Assembly: GCF_020539525.1 (NCBI RefSeq)
Contig: NZ_JACDXX010000006.1
Coordinates: 62,001 to 126,000, forward strand
Direction: 5' to 3'
From: Pseudogemmobacter faecipullorum
Lineage (GTDB): Bacteria > Pseudomonadota > Alphaproteobacteria > Rhodobacterales > Rhodobacteraceae
Length of the DNA stretch: 64,000 nt
Part shown: positions 43,653 to 52,405 of the stretch, one piece after another
Layout: each line of letters opens with the position of its first letter
Numbering within the stretch: position 1 is the stretch's first letter
Position numbers and translations under genes: made by a program
Notes under the pieces: generated by a model
Told to the model about the DNA's origin: nothing
Databases searched by the model: none
What the model saw: only the letters and a program-made list of their open reading frames with translations

Positions 43653-44738
43653 CTAGTCCGCTTCATCGGGCAGGATCATCACCAGCTCGCCCTGATCCTC
43701 AAGGCTGCGGGCGGCGCTGGTGATCCGGCCTGCCGCCGCCTCGCCCTCGCGCTCTCTGGTGGCGGGGCGCGCCTCCACCTCATCGCGGATCATCTGCGCC
43801 ATGCGCTGCGAGATACAGGCGAGGATGAATTCGCTCGCCGCCTCTTCGGCCGGGCGGCCCCGGCTCCAGCTGATCGCATCGGTCAGCGTGGCCTGATCGA
43901 CCAGCCGCACCACTTTGGGCACATCGCGGCCCGAGACCCGCGCCGGGAAATGCGCATAGGTGAAAATGGTGCGCCGCACCTCTCCGGCGAAGAGGGCATC
44001 CTCATCCTCAAGCCCGCGTAAAATCGCGTCGCGGGTCACGGCGGGCGAAAGGTTGAGCATCGCCCCCATTCTTTCGACCGGGCCGCGCTCAAAGGCGCGG
44101 GCGGGCTGGGCATCGATCTGGCCGAGCACGGCAATGCCGATCCGGCGCACGGTTTCGGGATCGGTATTGCCGGTCAGCGAGACCGCCCAGGCGATGCGCC
44201 GCGCCCGCTCTCCGGCGAGGCGCGCCAGATAATCCGCGGCGCGGCTGACCGGCAGTTTCGACAAGATCACCGCCGCCACCTCAACCGCCTCGCTCTCAAG
44301 CACCGGCAGCAGCCGCTCGGGCGCCAGGCCGGCCAGCCTTTCCCAGGGGTCACCGCGCTGACCGACGCCGACCTTGCGGCGCAGCCGGCTGGCGGCGGCG
44401 GGCGAGATATGCCCGTCCATCACCGATAAAGCCCCCTCGAGCCCGCCGGGAAAGGCAAGGCCGACCGCCTCCAGCGCGGCGCTGAATTCGCCCACCACCT
44501 GTTCCAGTGTCTCGCGGTCGACCAGCCGCATCTGGCCCATCTGTTCTGCAAGGCTTGACTGCATATGATCGGGCAGCTGGGCAATCGGCAGTTCGGCCCC
44601 CTGTGACAAGAGCCAGCGCACCACCACCGCCGCCTTTTCCCGCGCGCTGAGCGTCGGCGCTGCAGCGAAAGCCGTGGCTGCCATCCCCGCTTCAGACCGC
44701 AGCGGCGTGATCCGTGCCAGCGGCATTGCCTGCGCCAT
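43653..44738 (-). CDS. Isolated FliG-like (flagellar motor switch) protein
   Basis: From the ATG at 44738 (GGAGG upstream) the product has 361 residues with FliG layout: N-terminal helical domain (LSAREKAAVVVRWLL; LEQVVGEFSAALEAVG), a middle armadillo domain (RLLPVLESEAVEVAAVILSKL, where canonical FliG has EHPQ but this has ESEA), and a C-terminal domain (ILRGLEDEDALFAGEVRRTI; SGRDVPKVVRLVDQATL; ILACISQRMAQMIRDEVEA). No other flagellar gene is within 40 kb on either visible side. It is either a dispersed flagellar gene or a divergent paralogue with another role. Confidence 0.72.
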   Translation of the reverse strand: MAQAMPLARITPLRSEAGMAATAFAAAPTLSAREKAAVVVRWLLSQGAELPIAQLPDHMQSSLAEQMGQMRLVDRETLEQVVGEFSAALEAVGLAFPGGLEGALSVMDGHISPAAASRLRRKVGVGQRGDPWERLAGLAPERLLPVLESEAVEVAAVILSKLPVSRAADYLARLAGERARRIAWAVSLTGNTDPETVRRIGIAVLGQIDAQPARAFERGPVERMGAMLNLSPAVTRDAILRGLEDEDALFAGEVRRTIFTYAHFPARVSGRDVPKVVRLVDQATLTDAISWSRGRPAEEAASEFILACISQRMAQMIRDEVEARPATREREGEAAAGRITSAARSLEDQGELVMILPDEAD

Positions 44739-44859
44739 ATATCCCTCCGCCTTCCGGGTCCTGGTGCAGCATGGCGCGAAAAAGTTAACCGGGCCTTTCC
44801 GCAACCGCCATTCCCCCGGCAATACGGCGCTAAATCACCGGCATTTTAGCCATTCCCGA

Positions 44860-45024
44860 TCAGCTGGAGGCGGGCAGCAGGCAGCGTTCAGAGGCGCCAT
44901 CCCAGATCATGCCGGGCAGGCAGGTCTCGGGGCTATCGGCGGGCACGGGGCAGGTTGCGGCCTGCAGGGCCGAGGGGATCATTAGGGTCAGTATGAACCC
45001 GGCGCTCAGAGAGATTTTTCGCAT
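44860..45024 (-). CDS. Small secreted Cys-containing protein (54 residues)
   Basis: The frame from the ATG at 45022-45024 to TGA at 44860-44862 encodes a signal peptide (MRKISLSAGFILTLMIPSAL, cleavage after QA) and a mature part of about 32 residues with three Cys: ATCPVPADSPETCLPGMIW and SERCLLPASS. GGGGGAG precedes the start at the right distance. The CxPG-x-x-W-D pattern is reminiscent of short chitin-binding-type or knottin-like modules, but I do not claim that. It lies 65 bases downstream of the purB terminator. Confidence 0.65.
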   Translation of the reverse strand: MRKISLSAGFILTLMIPSALQAATCPVPADSPETCLPGMIWDGASERCLLPASS

Positions 45025-45088
45025 GACTCCCCCGATAAAACCGATCCCGCTCAGGGATCGAGATGTGGTGCACCTGGCCAGTATGGCA

Positions 45089-45125
45089 TAAAAAAACCTG
45101 CCTGCGCAGAAAAACGCAGGCAGGT
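45089..45125 (-). terminator. Intrinsic terminator after purB
   Basis: On the minus strand ACCTGCCTGCG and CGCAGGCAGGT (45115-45125 with 45096-45106) form an 11-bp stem with an 8-base loop, followed by a run of seven T. It starts 31 bases after the purB stop. Confidence 0.88.
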
Positions 45126-45155
45126 CTGAGAGCGGATCAGCGCCGCTGGTCGGGC

Positions 45156-46460
45156 TTATTTGCCAAAGACGCGGGCGAAGATCGTGTCGACATGTTTGGT
45201 GTGATAACCAAGGTCGAATTTCTCTTCGATCTCAGCCGGCGAAAGCGCGGCCGTCACCTCGGCATCGCCCAAGAGCTCGGTTTTGAAATCCGCGCCCTGT
45301 TCCCAGACTTTCATCGCATTGCGCTGCACCAGACGATAGCTGTCCTCACGCGAGACGCCCGCCTGGGTCAATGCCAGAAGCACGCGCTGCGACATGACAA
45401 GCCCTTTGAACTTGTTCATGTTTTTAAGCATGTTTTCCGGATAGATCACCAGTTTCTCGATCACGCCTGCCAGACGGTGCAGCGCGAAATCGAGGGTGAC
45501 GGTGGTATCAGGGCCAATCGCGCGCTCAACGCTCGAATGCGAGATGTCACGCTCATGCCAGAGCGCCACATTCTCCATCGCCGGCACCACCGACATACGC
45601 ACCAGACGCGCCAGACCGGTCAGGTTTTCGGTCAGCACCGGGTTGCGCTTATGCGGCATCGCCGACGAGCCTTTCTGGCCCGGGCTGAAGAATTCCTCGG
45701 CTTCCAGCACTTCGGTGCGCTGCATATGGCGGATCTCGATCGCGATATTTTCGATCGACGAGGCGATGACGCCGAGCACGGCGAAGAACATCGCATGGCG
45801 GTCGCGCGGGATCACCTGGGTCGAGACCGGCTCGGGGATCAGCCCCAGCTTTTCGCAGACATATTCCTCGACCGAGGGGTCGATATTGGCGAAAGTGCCG
45901 ACTGCGCCGGAAATAGCGCCGGTGCGGATCTCTTCGCGGGCGGCTTTCAGACGGGCGAGGTTGCGGTCCATCTCGGCATAGAAGCGCGCGAAGGTCAGGC
46001 CCATGGTGGTCGGCTCGGCATGGATGCCATGGCTGCGGCCGATGCGGATGGTGTTCCTGTGCTCGAAAGCGCGGGTCTTCAGCGCCGCCAGAACCCGCCC
46101 GACGCCGGCAATCAGCAGATCCGAGGCCCGCACCAGCTGAATGTTCAGCGTGGTGTCGAGCACGTCCGACGAGGTCATGCCCTGATGCACGAAACGCGCA
46201 TCCTCCGAGCCGATATGCTCGGCCAGATGGGTCAGGAAGGCGATCACATCATGTTTGGTGACAGCTTCGATCTCATCGATGCGTGCGACGTTGAATTCAA
46301 CATCTTTCGCCTTCCAGACGGCTTCGGCATTGGCTTTCGGGATCACCCCGATTGCGGCCTGGGCGTCGCAGGCATGGGCCTCGATCTCGTACCAGATGCG
46401 GAATTTGGTCTCGGGCGACCAGATGGCAACCATGTCCGGGCGGGAGTAGCGCGGGATCAT
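45156..46460 (-). CDS. purB: Adenylosuccinate lyase
   Basis: The 434-residue fumarase-fold enzyme acts twice in purine synthesis (SAICAR to AICAR, adenylosuccinate to AMP). Motifs are HQGMTSSDVLDT (about 86-97), RSHGIHAEPTTMG (about 137-149) and the lyase signature GSSAMPHKRNPV (about 260-271). The ATG at 46460 is preferred to a GTG directly upstream because AGAGG lies six bases before it. It is divergent from a small secreted protein gene, with 86 bases between the starts. Confidence 0.95.
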   Translation of the reverse strand: MIPRYSRPDMVAIWSPETKFRIWYEIEAHACDAQAAIGVIPKANAEAVWKAKDVEFNVARIDEIEAVTKHDVIAFLTHLAEHIGSEDARFVHQGMTSSDVLDTTLNIQLVRASDLLIAGVGRVLAALKTRAFEHRNTIRIGRSHGIHAEPTTMGLTFARFYAEMDRNLARLKAAREEIRTGAISGAVGTFANIDPSVEEYVCEKLGLIPEPVSTQVIPRDRHAMFFAVLGVIASSIENIAIEIRHMQRTEVLEAEEFFSPGQKGSSAMPHKRNPVLTENLTGLARLVRMSVVPAMENVALWHERDISHSSVERAIGPDTTVTLDFALHRLAGVIEKLVIYPENMLKNMNKFKGLVMSQRVLLALTQAGVSREDSYRLVQRNAMKVWEQGADFKTELLGDAEVTAALSPAEIEEKFDLGYHTKHVDTIFARVFGK

Positions 46461-46546
46461 CACGAACCTCTGTATGGCGGCGGGGTTGGCCTTCCCTTAA
46501 GACCCGGGGCAGTGAGGTGCAAGCTATGCGGACGAGGGAGTCTAAA

Positions 46547-46906
46547 ATGAAGCAGGGCAGAACCCGCCTGAAACAGGCTCTGGCAGTGGTGACGGGCGGA
46601 TTTATGGCCTTTGGCGGTATGGCGCAGGCTGCGGGGGGCTGGGAGGCGCTGTCGGATGAGACGATCGCCCCGGCGCTGAGCGCGCGGACGCTGGGCTTTG
46701 CCGATGGTACGACCTGGGGGTTTTTCGCTGATGGCCGGGTCCTGTCCGAGACCGGCTGGGGCCGCTGGCAGGTGGGCGATGAGACGCTCTGCCTGAACTG
46801 GGGCAATGACAACCGCTGCTATACGCTGGAGCTGAAGGGCATTGATCTGCGCTTTTCGCCGCTGAGCGGCGGCGAGGCGCGGGTCGGGCGCTATACCGAT
46901 CTGTGA
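46547..46906 (+). CDS. Small secreted protein of unknown function
   Basis: The 119-residue product, starting at the ATG behind GAGGGAG, has a signal peptide (cleavage after MAQA, about residue 28) and a compact domain rich in Trp and Gly: FADGTTWGFFADGRVLSETG, GRWQVGDETLCLNWGN and NRCYTLELKG with two Cys that could pair. It resembles small periplasmic proteins that occur in Rhodobacterales, but I cannot name the family. It is divergent from purB and followed at 47015 by a TetR-type gene. Confidence 0.66.
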   Translation: MKQGRTRLKQALAVVTGGFMAFGGMAQAAGGWEALSDETIAPALSARTLGFADGTTWGFFADGRVLSETGWGRWQVGDETLCLNWGNDNRCYTLELKGIDLRFSPLSGGEARVGRYTDL

Positions 46907-47014
46907 CGGCGCGCCGGATTTTTCGCCGCCAGAGCGCTGCGACAAAGCATCTGTTAAACTTTCTGCGCCAGGCTGAAGCGGCCGGGGATCTGCCCGGGGC
47001 AGATCGGGGGCGCG

Positions 47015-47707
47015 ATGGAGCGGCTGGTGCTGAGAGCGACCGGACAGGCGGTAGCGGGGCAGGCTGAGACCGGGCAGGGTGCAGCCGGGCCGCCGGGGGC
47101 CGTGCCGTCGCGCGGCGGCAATGGCTTGCGGCGGGTGACACGCGATGACTGGCTGCTCGCCGGTTTTGCGCTGCTGGCGGCAGAGGGGGCGGGGGCGCTG
47201 ACCCCGGCACGGCTGGCGGCGGCAACCGGGGCACCCCAGCTGCGGTTTTTCTGGCAGTTCCGCACTTCCGAGGCCTTTGAGGCGGCGCTGCTCACGGCCT
47301 GGCAGGCGCTTGCGCTGCGGCCCCTGGCCGCCAGCCCGGGCGCAGAAGCGGCGCGGGCGCAGCTTGAGGAGCTGGCGATCGGGGGGGCCTCGGCCCCGCC
47401 CGGGGCCGAGGCGCTGGAACAGGCGATCCGCGCCTGGGCGCGGCAGGCGCCGCAGGCCCGGGCTGCGCTGGCAAAGGTGGATCAGCACCGTCTCGCCGGG
47501 CTGAGCCAGCTGATCAGCCGCGCCGGTGTTTCCGGGGCGCGGGCGCGCGAGCGCGCGGCGGTGCTCTATGCTGCCGGGCTGGGTTTTGATGCCTTGCGCA
47601 GCAGCCTCGGCATGGCGGGGGCGGCCCCGATGCAGGCGCTCTCCGGAGCGATTTTCGGCGGCCGCAGCGCGACGGGCCAGGCGGGAAGAGACCATGGTCA
47701 GGCCTGA
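47015..47707 (+). CDS. TetR-family-like transcriptional regulator
   Basis: The 230-residue protein has a flexible Gly/Ala-rich N-terminus and then a TetR-type helix-turn-helix (about 43-90): TRDDWLLAGFALLAAEGAGA, LTPARLAAATGA and FFWQFRTSEAFEAALLTAW, where the usual FYWHFRDRE is degenerate. An all-helical ligand domain follows. The first ATG after a GGGGG sequence is used; internal starts near residue 40 are possible. Target genes are unknown; the nearest metabolic gene is the DUF3445 oxidase, in the opposite orientation. Confidence 0.66.
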   Translation: MERLVLRATGQAVAGQAETGQGAAGPPGAVPSRGGNGLRRVTRDDWLLAGFALLAAEGAGALTPARLAAATGAPQLRFFWQFRTSEAFEAALLTAWQALALRPLAASPGAEAARAQLEELAIGGASAPPGAEALEQAIRAWARQAPQARAALAKVDQHRLAGLSQLISRAGVSGARARERAAVLYAAGLGFDALRSSLGMAGAAPMQALSGAIFGGRSATGQAGRDHGQA

Positions 47708-48262
47708 ACAGTCACGGCCCCGCTCAGGCATTGTTGCGGCAATGGCGCCAGTGCCGCGATCTGGCCTGGGGCGCCTCTGCCCTGGCAGGGCCGGAAAGCA
47801 CAGCCAGGCTGCCAGAATGGCTGTGCGGCGGGTAATTTCACATGGCCGAACCCTGCCGCGCTCGGCAGCATCCGGCGATCCGGACCGAGGGGGCAGTTTC
47901 CGAAATTTGATCTGCGTGCCTTTGGCCGCATGGGCCTGGCCTGCAGCCGCGAGACTGCCGCCGGGGGGATGCGGCGCTGCGGGGAGGGCCTGACCGGGCC
48001 GGGAGCGGATCTGCTGGCGCGGCACCGGAGGCTGCCGCCGGCCCGCCCTGGTCGCCCTGGCCGCTGTCTGCCGGGCAGCGAACAGGCGGGGGCAGATCTG
48101 CGCCGGGCCGGGGCCTGGCTCCGGGTACGTTATGGCGCGCGGGCGGCAGATGACACTGCCCGTGCCTGTTCGCTGCCGGGTGATCCTGTGCCTTTTGCCC
48201 CGGGGCCTGGCGCGGGCAGGGCTGGCGCAACTCAATGGCCAGGACCTGCGCGACCCGGATCT
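47708..48262. other. Gene-free stretch between the TetR-like gene and the DUF3445 gene
   Basis: GC-rich sequence of 555 bases with several long open frames by chance, none with a good ribosome-binding site and natural-looking protein. One short frame on the plus strand ends at 48272 with AQLNGQDLRDPDLQP, which looks protein-like and could be the remnant of a decayed gene. Nothing else stands out. Confidence 0.35.
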
Positions 48263-49063
48263 TCAGCCGTGATGCGCGATATCCAGCGCCAGCAATTCGG
48301 CGCGGGCCCCGGCCGGCAGTGAGGCGGTGGTGACAATATAGCTGTGGATCGCGAAGACCACGGCGCGGCTTTGCGGCAGGCGCAGCAGCACCTGTTTTTC
48401 GCAGCGCACATAATCATGGTTGCGCCGGGGCGGGCGCGCCACGCCCTCGGCGCGGGGCTGGTGCAGCTCGGGATTGTCATAGGCGAGGAAATTCATCCGC
48501 CACAAAGGCTGTTCGGGGCGGATGGCATCGAACAGCCTTTGTACGCCCCGGGCCAGGCGCTCGTCATATTCCGGCACCGGCACATGAATCCCAAGCAGCG
48601 GCCGGCCGATTTTCTGCGCGAGGGTCCAGCCGGCCGGGAAGCACAGAACCGCACCGCTGAGATAATGCTCTGCCTCGCCGGCCTGCATCAGGCACAGATC
48701 CTCCTGGATCAGCCGGCCGAGGCTGAGCAGGGGCTCGGCGCGGTCGGGCGTGACTGTGACCCCATCAGGGCGCAAAATATCTGCGCCGTCAAAGCGATAG
48801 CCCGGATCCTGGTGCAGACGTGCCAGCACCAGGTCATAGAGCTCTTCTGCCCCGGCGCGGCCTGCGGGCAAAAGCGCATGAACTTTATCGGGGCGCTCTG
48901 CGATCAGCTGATCGCGCCGTGCCATCTGCCCTGCATAGGCCTCATCGCGGCTGATCCAGCTGTCATCCCCGAGCGGCAGCACCCCGGGCAGGCGGCGCAG
49001 CCGAGGATCCATCCAGGGCAGGCAGGGCAATTTGTTCTGTATAATAATCGGGTTCTGCATCAT
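48263..49063 (-). CDS. DUF3445 haem-dependent oxidative N-demethylase-like protein
   Basis: The 266-residue product matches DUF3445 (HODM) in length and motifs: RRDQLIAERPDKVHALLP (about 48-65), EDLCLMQAGEAEHYLSGAVL, CFPAGWTLAQKIGRPLLGIH, VPVPEYDERLARGVQRLFD and RCEKQVLLRLPQSRAVVFAI. Characterised members bind haem through a PAS-like fold and demethylate dimethylamine-type substrates. The start is one of two adjacent ATGs (49063/49060) behind AGG. The gene lies downstream of glnA on the same strand, separated by a terminator. A role in methylamine use is inference, compatible with soxBDAG in the same region. Confidence 0.85.
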   Translation of the reverse strand: MMQNPIIIQNKLPCLPWMDPRLRRLPGVLPLGDDSWISRDEAYAGQMARRDQLIAERPDKVHALLPAGRAGAEELYDLVLARLHQDPGYRFDGADILRPDGVTVTPDRAEPLLSLGRLIQEDLCLMQAGEAEHYLSGAVLCFPAGWTLAQKIGRPLLGIHVPVPEYDERLARGVQRLFDAIRPEQPLWRMNFLAYDNPELHQPRAEGVARPPRRNHDYVRCEKQVLLRLPQSRAVVFAIHSYIVTTASLPAGARAELLALDIAHHG

Positions 49064-49203
49064 CCTGGCAGACTGCCGCCGCACCCCCGGCGATGGCAAG
49101 CCCCGCAGGCGGGTCCGGCGCAGAATTTCTGCCGAGCCCGATTTCTGTCTGCCCGAATTCTGTCGTGCCCGGGCCTGGCGCGCGCGCCCCGGGGCGGGCC
49201 GCA

Positions 49204-49230
49204 TGAAAAAGGGCGGCCCGTAGGCCGCCC
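49204..49230 (-). terminator. Intrinsic terminator after glnA
   Basis: Minus strand: GGGCGGCC (49223-49230) pairs with GGCCGCCC (49211-49218) across a 4-base loop, followed by TTTTTC. It lies 27 bases after the glnA stop. Confidence 0.85.
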
Positions 49231-49256
49231 TGTCCAGGGATTTATCCCGGCTGAGA

Positions 49257-50666
49257 TCAGACCGAGTAATACATCGCATATTCGATCGGGTGGGGCGTAT
49301 GCTCATAGGCATAAACCTCTTCCCATTTCAGGCCGATATAGGATTCGAGCTGTTCTCTGGTGAAGACATCACCCGCCATCAGGAAGTCCATATCCTTCTC
49401 CAGCTCTTCCAGCGCTTCGCGCAGGCTGCCGCAGACGGTCGGGATCGCTGCCAGTTCTTCCGGCGGCAGATCATAGAGATCCTTGTCCGAAGCCGGGCCG
49501 GGATCGATCTTGTTCTTAATGCCGTCGAGGCCTGCCATCAGCAGAGCGGCGAAAGCCAGATAGGGATTGGCTGCCGGATCGGGGAAGCGGGCCTCAACGC
49601 GCTTGGCTTTCGGCGATTCGGTCCATGGAATACGCACTGCGCCCGAACGGTTGCGGGCCGAGAAGGCGCGCAGAACCGGGGCCTCAAAGCCCGGGATCAG
49701 GCGCTTATAGCTGTTGGTCGAGGGGTTGGTCAGCGCGTTCAGGGCCTTGGCATGTTTGAGAATGCCGCCAATGAACCACAAAGCCTCCTGCGACAGATCT
49801 GCATATTTATCGCCGGCAAACAGCGGCTTGCCGTTCTTCCAGATCGACATATTGACATGCATACCCGAGCCGTTATCGCCCTTCATTGGCTTGGGCATGA
49901 AGGTCACGGTCTTGCCATAAGCATGGGCCACATTGTGGATGACATACTTATATTTCTGAATGTTATCAGCCTGTTCGACCAGGCCGCCAAAGATCATGCC
50001 CAGCTCGTGCTGGCAGGTCGCAACCTCATGATGGTGCTTGTCGACCCGGATGCCCATGCGCTTCATGGTCGAGAGCATCTCGCTGCGCAGATCCTGGGCC
50101 TCATCGATCGGATTGACCGGGAAATAGCCGCCTTTGAACCCGGCACGATGGCCGAGGTTGCCGCCCTCGATGACAGTATCGGTGTTCCAGGCTGCGCCTT
50201 CGGCATCGATCTGGAACGAGACTTTCTGCGGGGTAACCGAATAGCGCACATCGTCGAACAGGAAGAATTCGGCTTCCGGCCCGAAATAGGTGGTATCGCC
50301 AATGCCCGAGGATTTCAGATAGGCCTCGGCTTTCAGCGCGATCTGACGCGGGCAGCGATCATAGGCCTCGCCGGTATCGGGCTCGACCACATTGCAGTGA
50401 ACGCAGAGGGTCTTTTCGGCATAGAACGGGTCGAGATAGACCGATGTGGCATCGGGCATCAGTTTCATGTCGGACTGATCGATCGATTTCCAGCCGGCGA
50501 TCGACGAGCCGTCGAACATCAGGCCTTCCTCAAAGAAATCCTCGTCGACCTGATCGACATCCAGCGTCACATGCTGAAGTTTGCCTTTCGGGTCGGTGAA
50601 GCGGATATCGACATAAGCGATTTCCTCGTCTTTGATCAGTTTCAGAGCTTTCGCAACCGCGCTCAT
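49257..50666 (-). CDS. glnA: Glutamine synthetase, type I
   Basis: A 469-residue dodecameric enzyme that makes glutamine from glutamate, ammonia and ATP. Signatures are [18 protein letters not shown] (about 50-67), the ATP-binding region [14 protein letters not shown] (about 259-272), the [10 protein letters not shown] region, and the adenylylation site Tyr in [11 protein letters not shown] (about 393-403), so GlnE-type control is expected. The ATG at 50666 follows AAAGGCAG. glnB lies 162 bases upstream on the same strand, the usual Rhodobacter glnBA order. Confidence 0.96.
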   Translation of the reverse strand: MSAVAKALKLIKDEEIAYVDIRFTDPKGKLQHVTLDVDQVDEDFFEEGLMFDGSSIAGWKSIDQSDMKLMPDATSVYLDPFYAEKTLCVHCNVVEPDTGEAYDRCPRQIALKAEAYLKSSGIGDTTYFGPEAEFFLFDDVRYSVTPQKVSFQIDAEGAAWNTDTVIEGGNLGHRAGFKGGYFPVNPIDEAQDLRSEMLSTMKRMGIRVDKHHHEVATCQHELGMIFGGLVEQADNIQKYKYVIHNVAHAYGKTVTFMPKPMKGDNGSGMHVNMSIWKNGKPLFAGDKYADLSQEALWFIGGILKHAKALNALTNPSTNSYKRLIPGFEAPVLRAFSARNRSGAVRIPWTESPKAKRVEARFPDPAANPYLAFAALLMAGLDGIKNKIDPGPASDKDLYDLPPEELAAIPTVCGSLREALEELEKDMDFLMAGDVFTREQLESYIGLKWEEVYAYEHTPHPIEYAMYYSV

Positions 50667-50779
50667 CTGACTGCCTTTCGTTGGGGGGTTAACAGAGTGC
50701 AAGGGGGAGGGCGGGAGTGCCGGGGAGGCGGGCGGCCCCCGCCTCGCTGGAATTGCGGCCGGACCAGCCCGGCCCGGGG

Positions 50780-51556
<777 letters not shown>

Positions 51557-52045
51557 TCAGTCTTCCGGTCCGGCTCGTTTGCAGACCAGTTCCATGCCGC
51601 AGGCAAAGATCGATTCATCGCGCTCAAAGCGCAGGGTGAAGACGCGGATCTCGCTGATATCCTCGCGGCGGATATATTCGCCATCCACCAGCCGCGCCGC
51701 CTCAACCGTGGCGACGGGTTTGTCGTAAAGTGCCTGGGCGCGCCAGTCGCGCAGGGTGACCTGCTGGTCGGGGGCGATGAACAGGTCGTTTTCCGGCCGG
51801 TCATGGCCAAGCGCCGAGACTGAAATGCGGATCATTTCCGCGCCGCGCAGCAGCGTGACCTCAATATCTTTGAGCAGCGTGGCACCTGAGCGGGTGATGA
51901 CGCGATCTCCGGGGGCGAGAAACTGCACCGGCAGTGCCCCTTCCGTGGTCAGAACCATCGTGCCAACCGGCAGCCCTGCCACCGCCTGGTCAGAGATTCT
52001 TTCCTCGATGCTGATCATGGTTTCAAAGGTCATGAATCGCCCCAT
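51557..52045 (-). CDS. Hint-domain protein
   Basis: A 162-residue protein made almost entirely of a Hedgehog/intein (Hint) fold of the Rhodobacterales type: LPVGTMVLTTEGALPVQFLA, PGDRVITRSGATLLKDIEV, RPENDLFIAPDQQVTLRDW and FTLRFERDESIFACGMEL. The usual first-residue Cys of self-processing Hint domains is absent: the place is taken by GLPVGT. Thus autoprocessing is doubtful. An in-frame ATG at 52033 is an alternative start. It stands alone, upstream of a terminator. Confidence 0.78.
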   Translation of the reverse strand: MGRFMTFETMISIEERISDQAVAGLPVGTMVLTTEGALPVQFLAPGDRVITRSGATLLKDIEVTLLRGAEMIRISVSALGHDRPENDLFIAPDQQVTLRDWRAQALYDKPVATVEAARLVDGEYIRREDISEIRVFTLRFERDESIFACGMELVCKRAGPED

Positions 52046-52296
52046 CCCTCACCGCATTCGGGTCGTTGTTCCGCAGCTTTGTGGCAGGATTATGCCGCTC
52101 GGGGGTGAAATTGCAGGCAGAGCCCGGGGCGTGGCGGCTTTGCAGCACAGTTGCGCTCCGGGCGAAGCGCTTTTCCTCTCGCATCCCTTCTGGCTCTTTG
52201 TTAGAAGGGCGCGGATTTTCCGGGGATTTGCGGAAGGCCGGTCTGTAAACGCACAGATCAGGCCCCCGTTTTGCTTCCTGTCGGAACATGAGATGT

Positions 52297-52381
52297 GCGG
52301 GTGTGGCGGAATTGGTAGACGCACTGGATTTAGGTTCCAGCGCCGCAAGGCGTGGGGGTTCAAGTCCCTCCACCCGCACCA
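52297..52381 (+). tRNA. tRNA-Leu (anticodon TAG)
   Basis: An 85-base tRNA with acceptor arms GCGGGTG (52297-52303) and CACCCGC (52371-52377), D arm with GGCGGAATTGGTAGACGC, anticodon stem CTGGA/TCCAG around loop TTTAGGT (anticodon TAG), a long variable arm (CGCCGCAAGGCG, class II) and GGGTTCAAGTCCC in the T arm. The CCA end is encoded at 52379-52381. It lies 24 bases before the trigger factor gene and could be cotranscribed with it. Confidence 0.97.
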
Positions 52382-52405
52382 TTTGAGGATTGGGAAGGAC
52401 TAGAG

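Noticed and set aside
44778-44790. GTTAAC upstream of the FliG-like gene as a CtrA site
   Set aside because: Only one half-site; the second TTAA at the right spacing is missing.
46460-48235. Open frame of 591 codons on the minus strand
   Set aside because: Pro/Arg/Ala-rich and antisense to the secreted protein and the TetR-like gene; no motif or ribosome-binding site.
48132-48272. Short plus-strand frame starting MARGRQMTLPVPVRC and ending LRDPDLQP
   Set aside because: The end looks protein-like, but there is no ribosome-binding site and it overlaps the end of the DUF3445 gene; at most a remnant.
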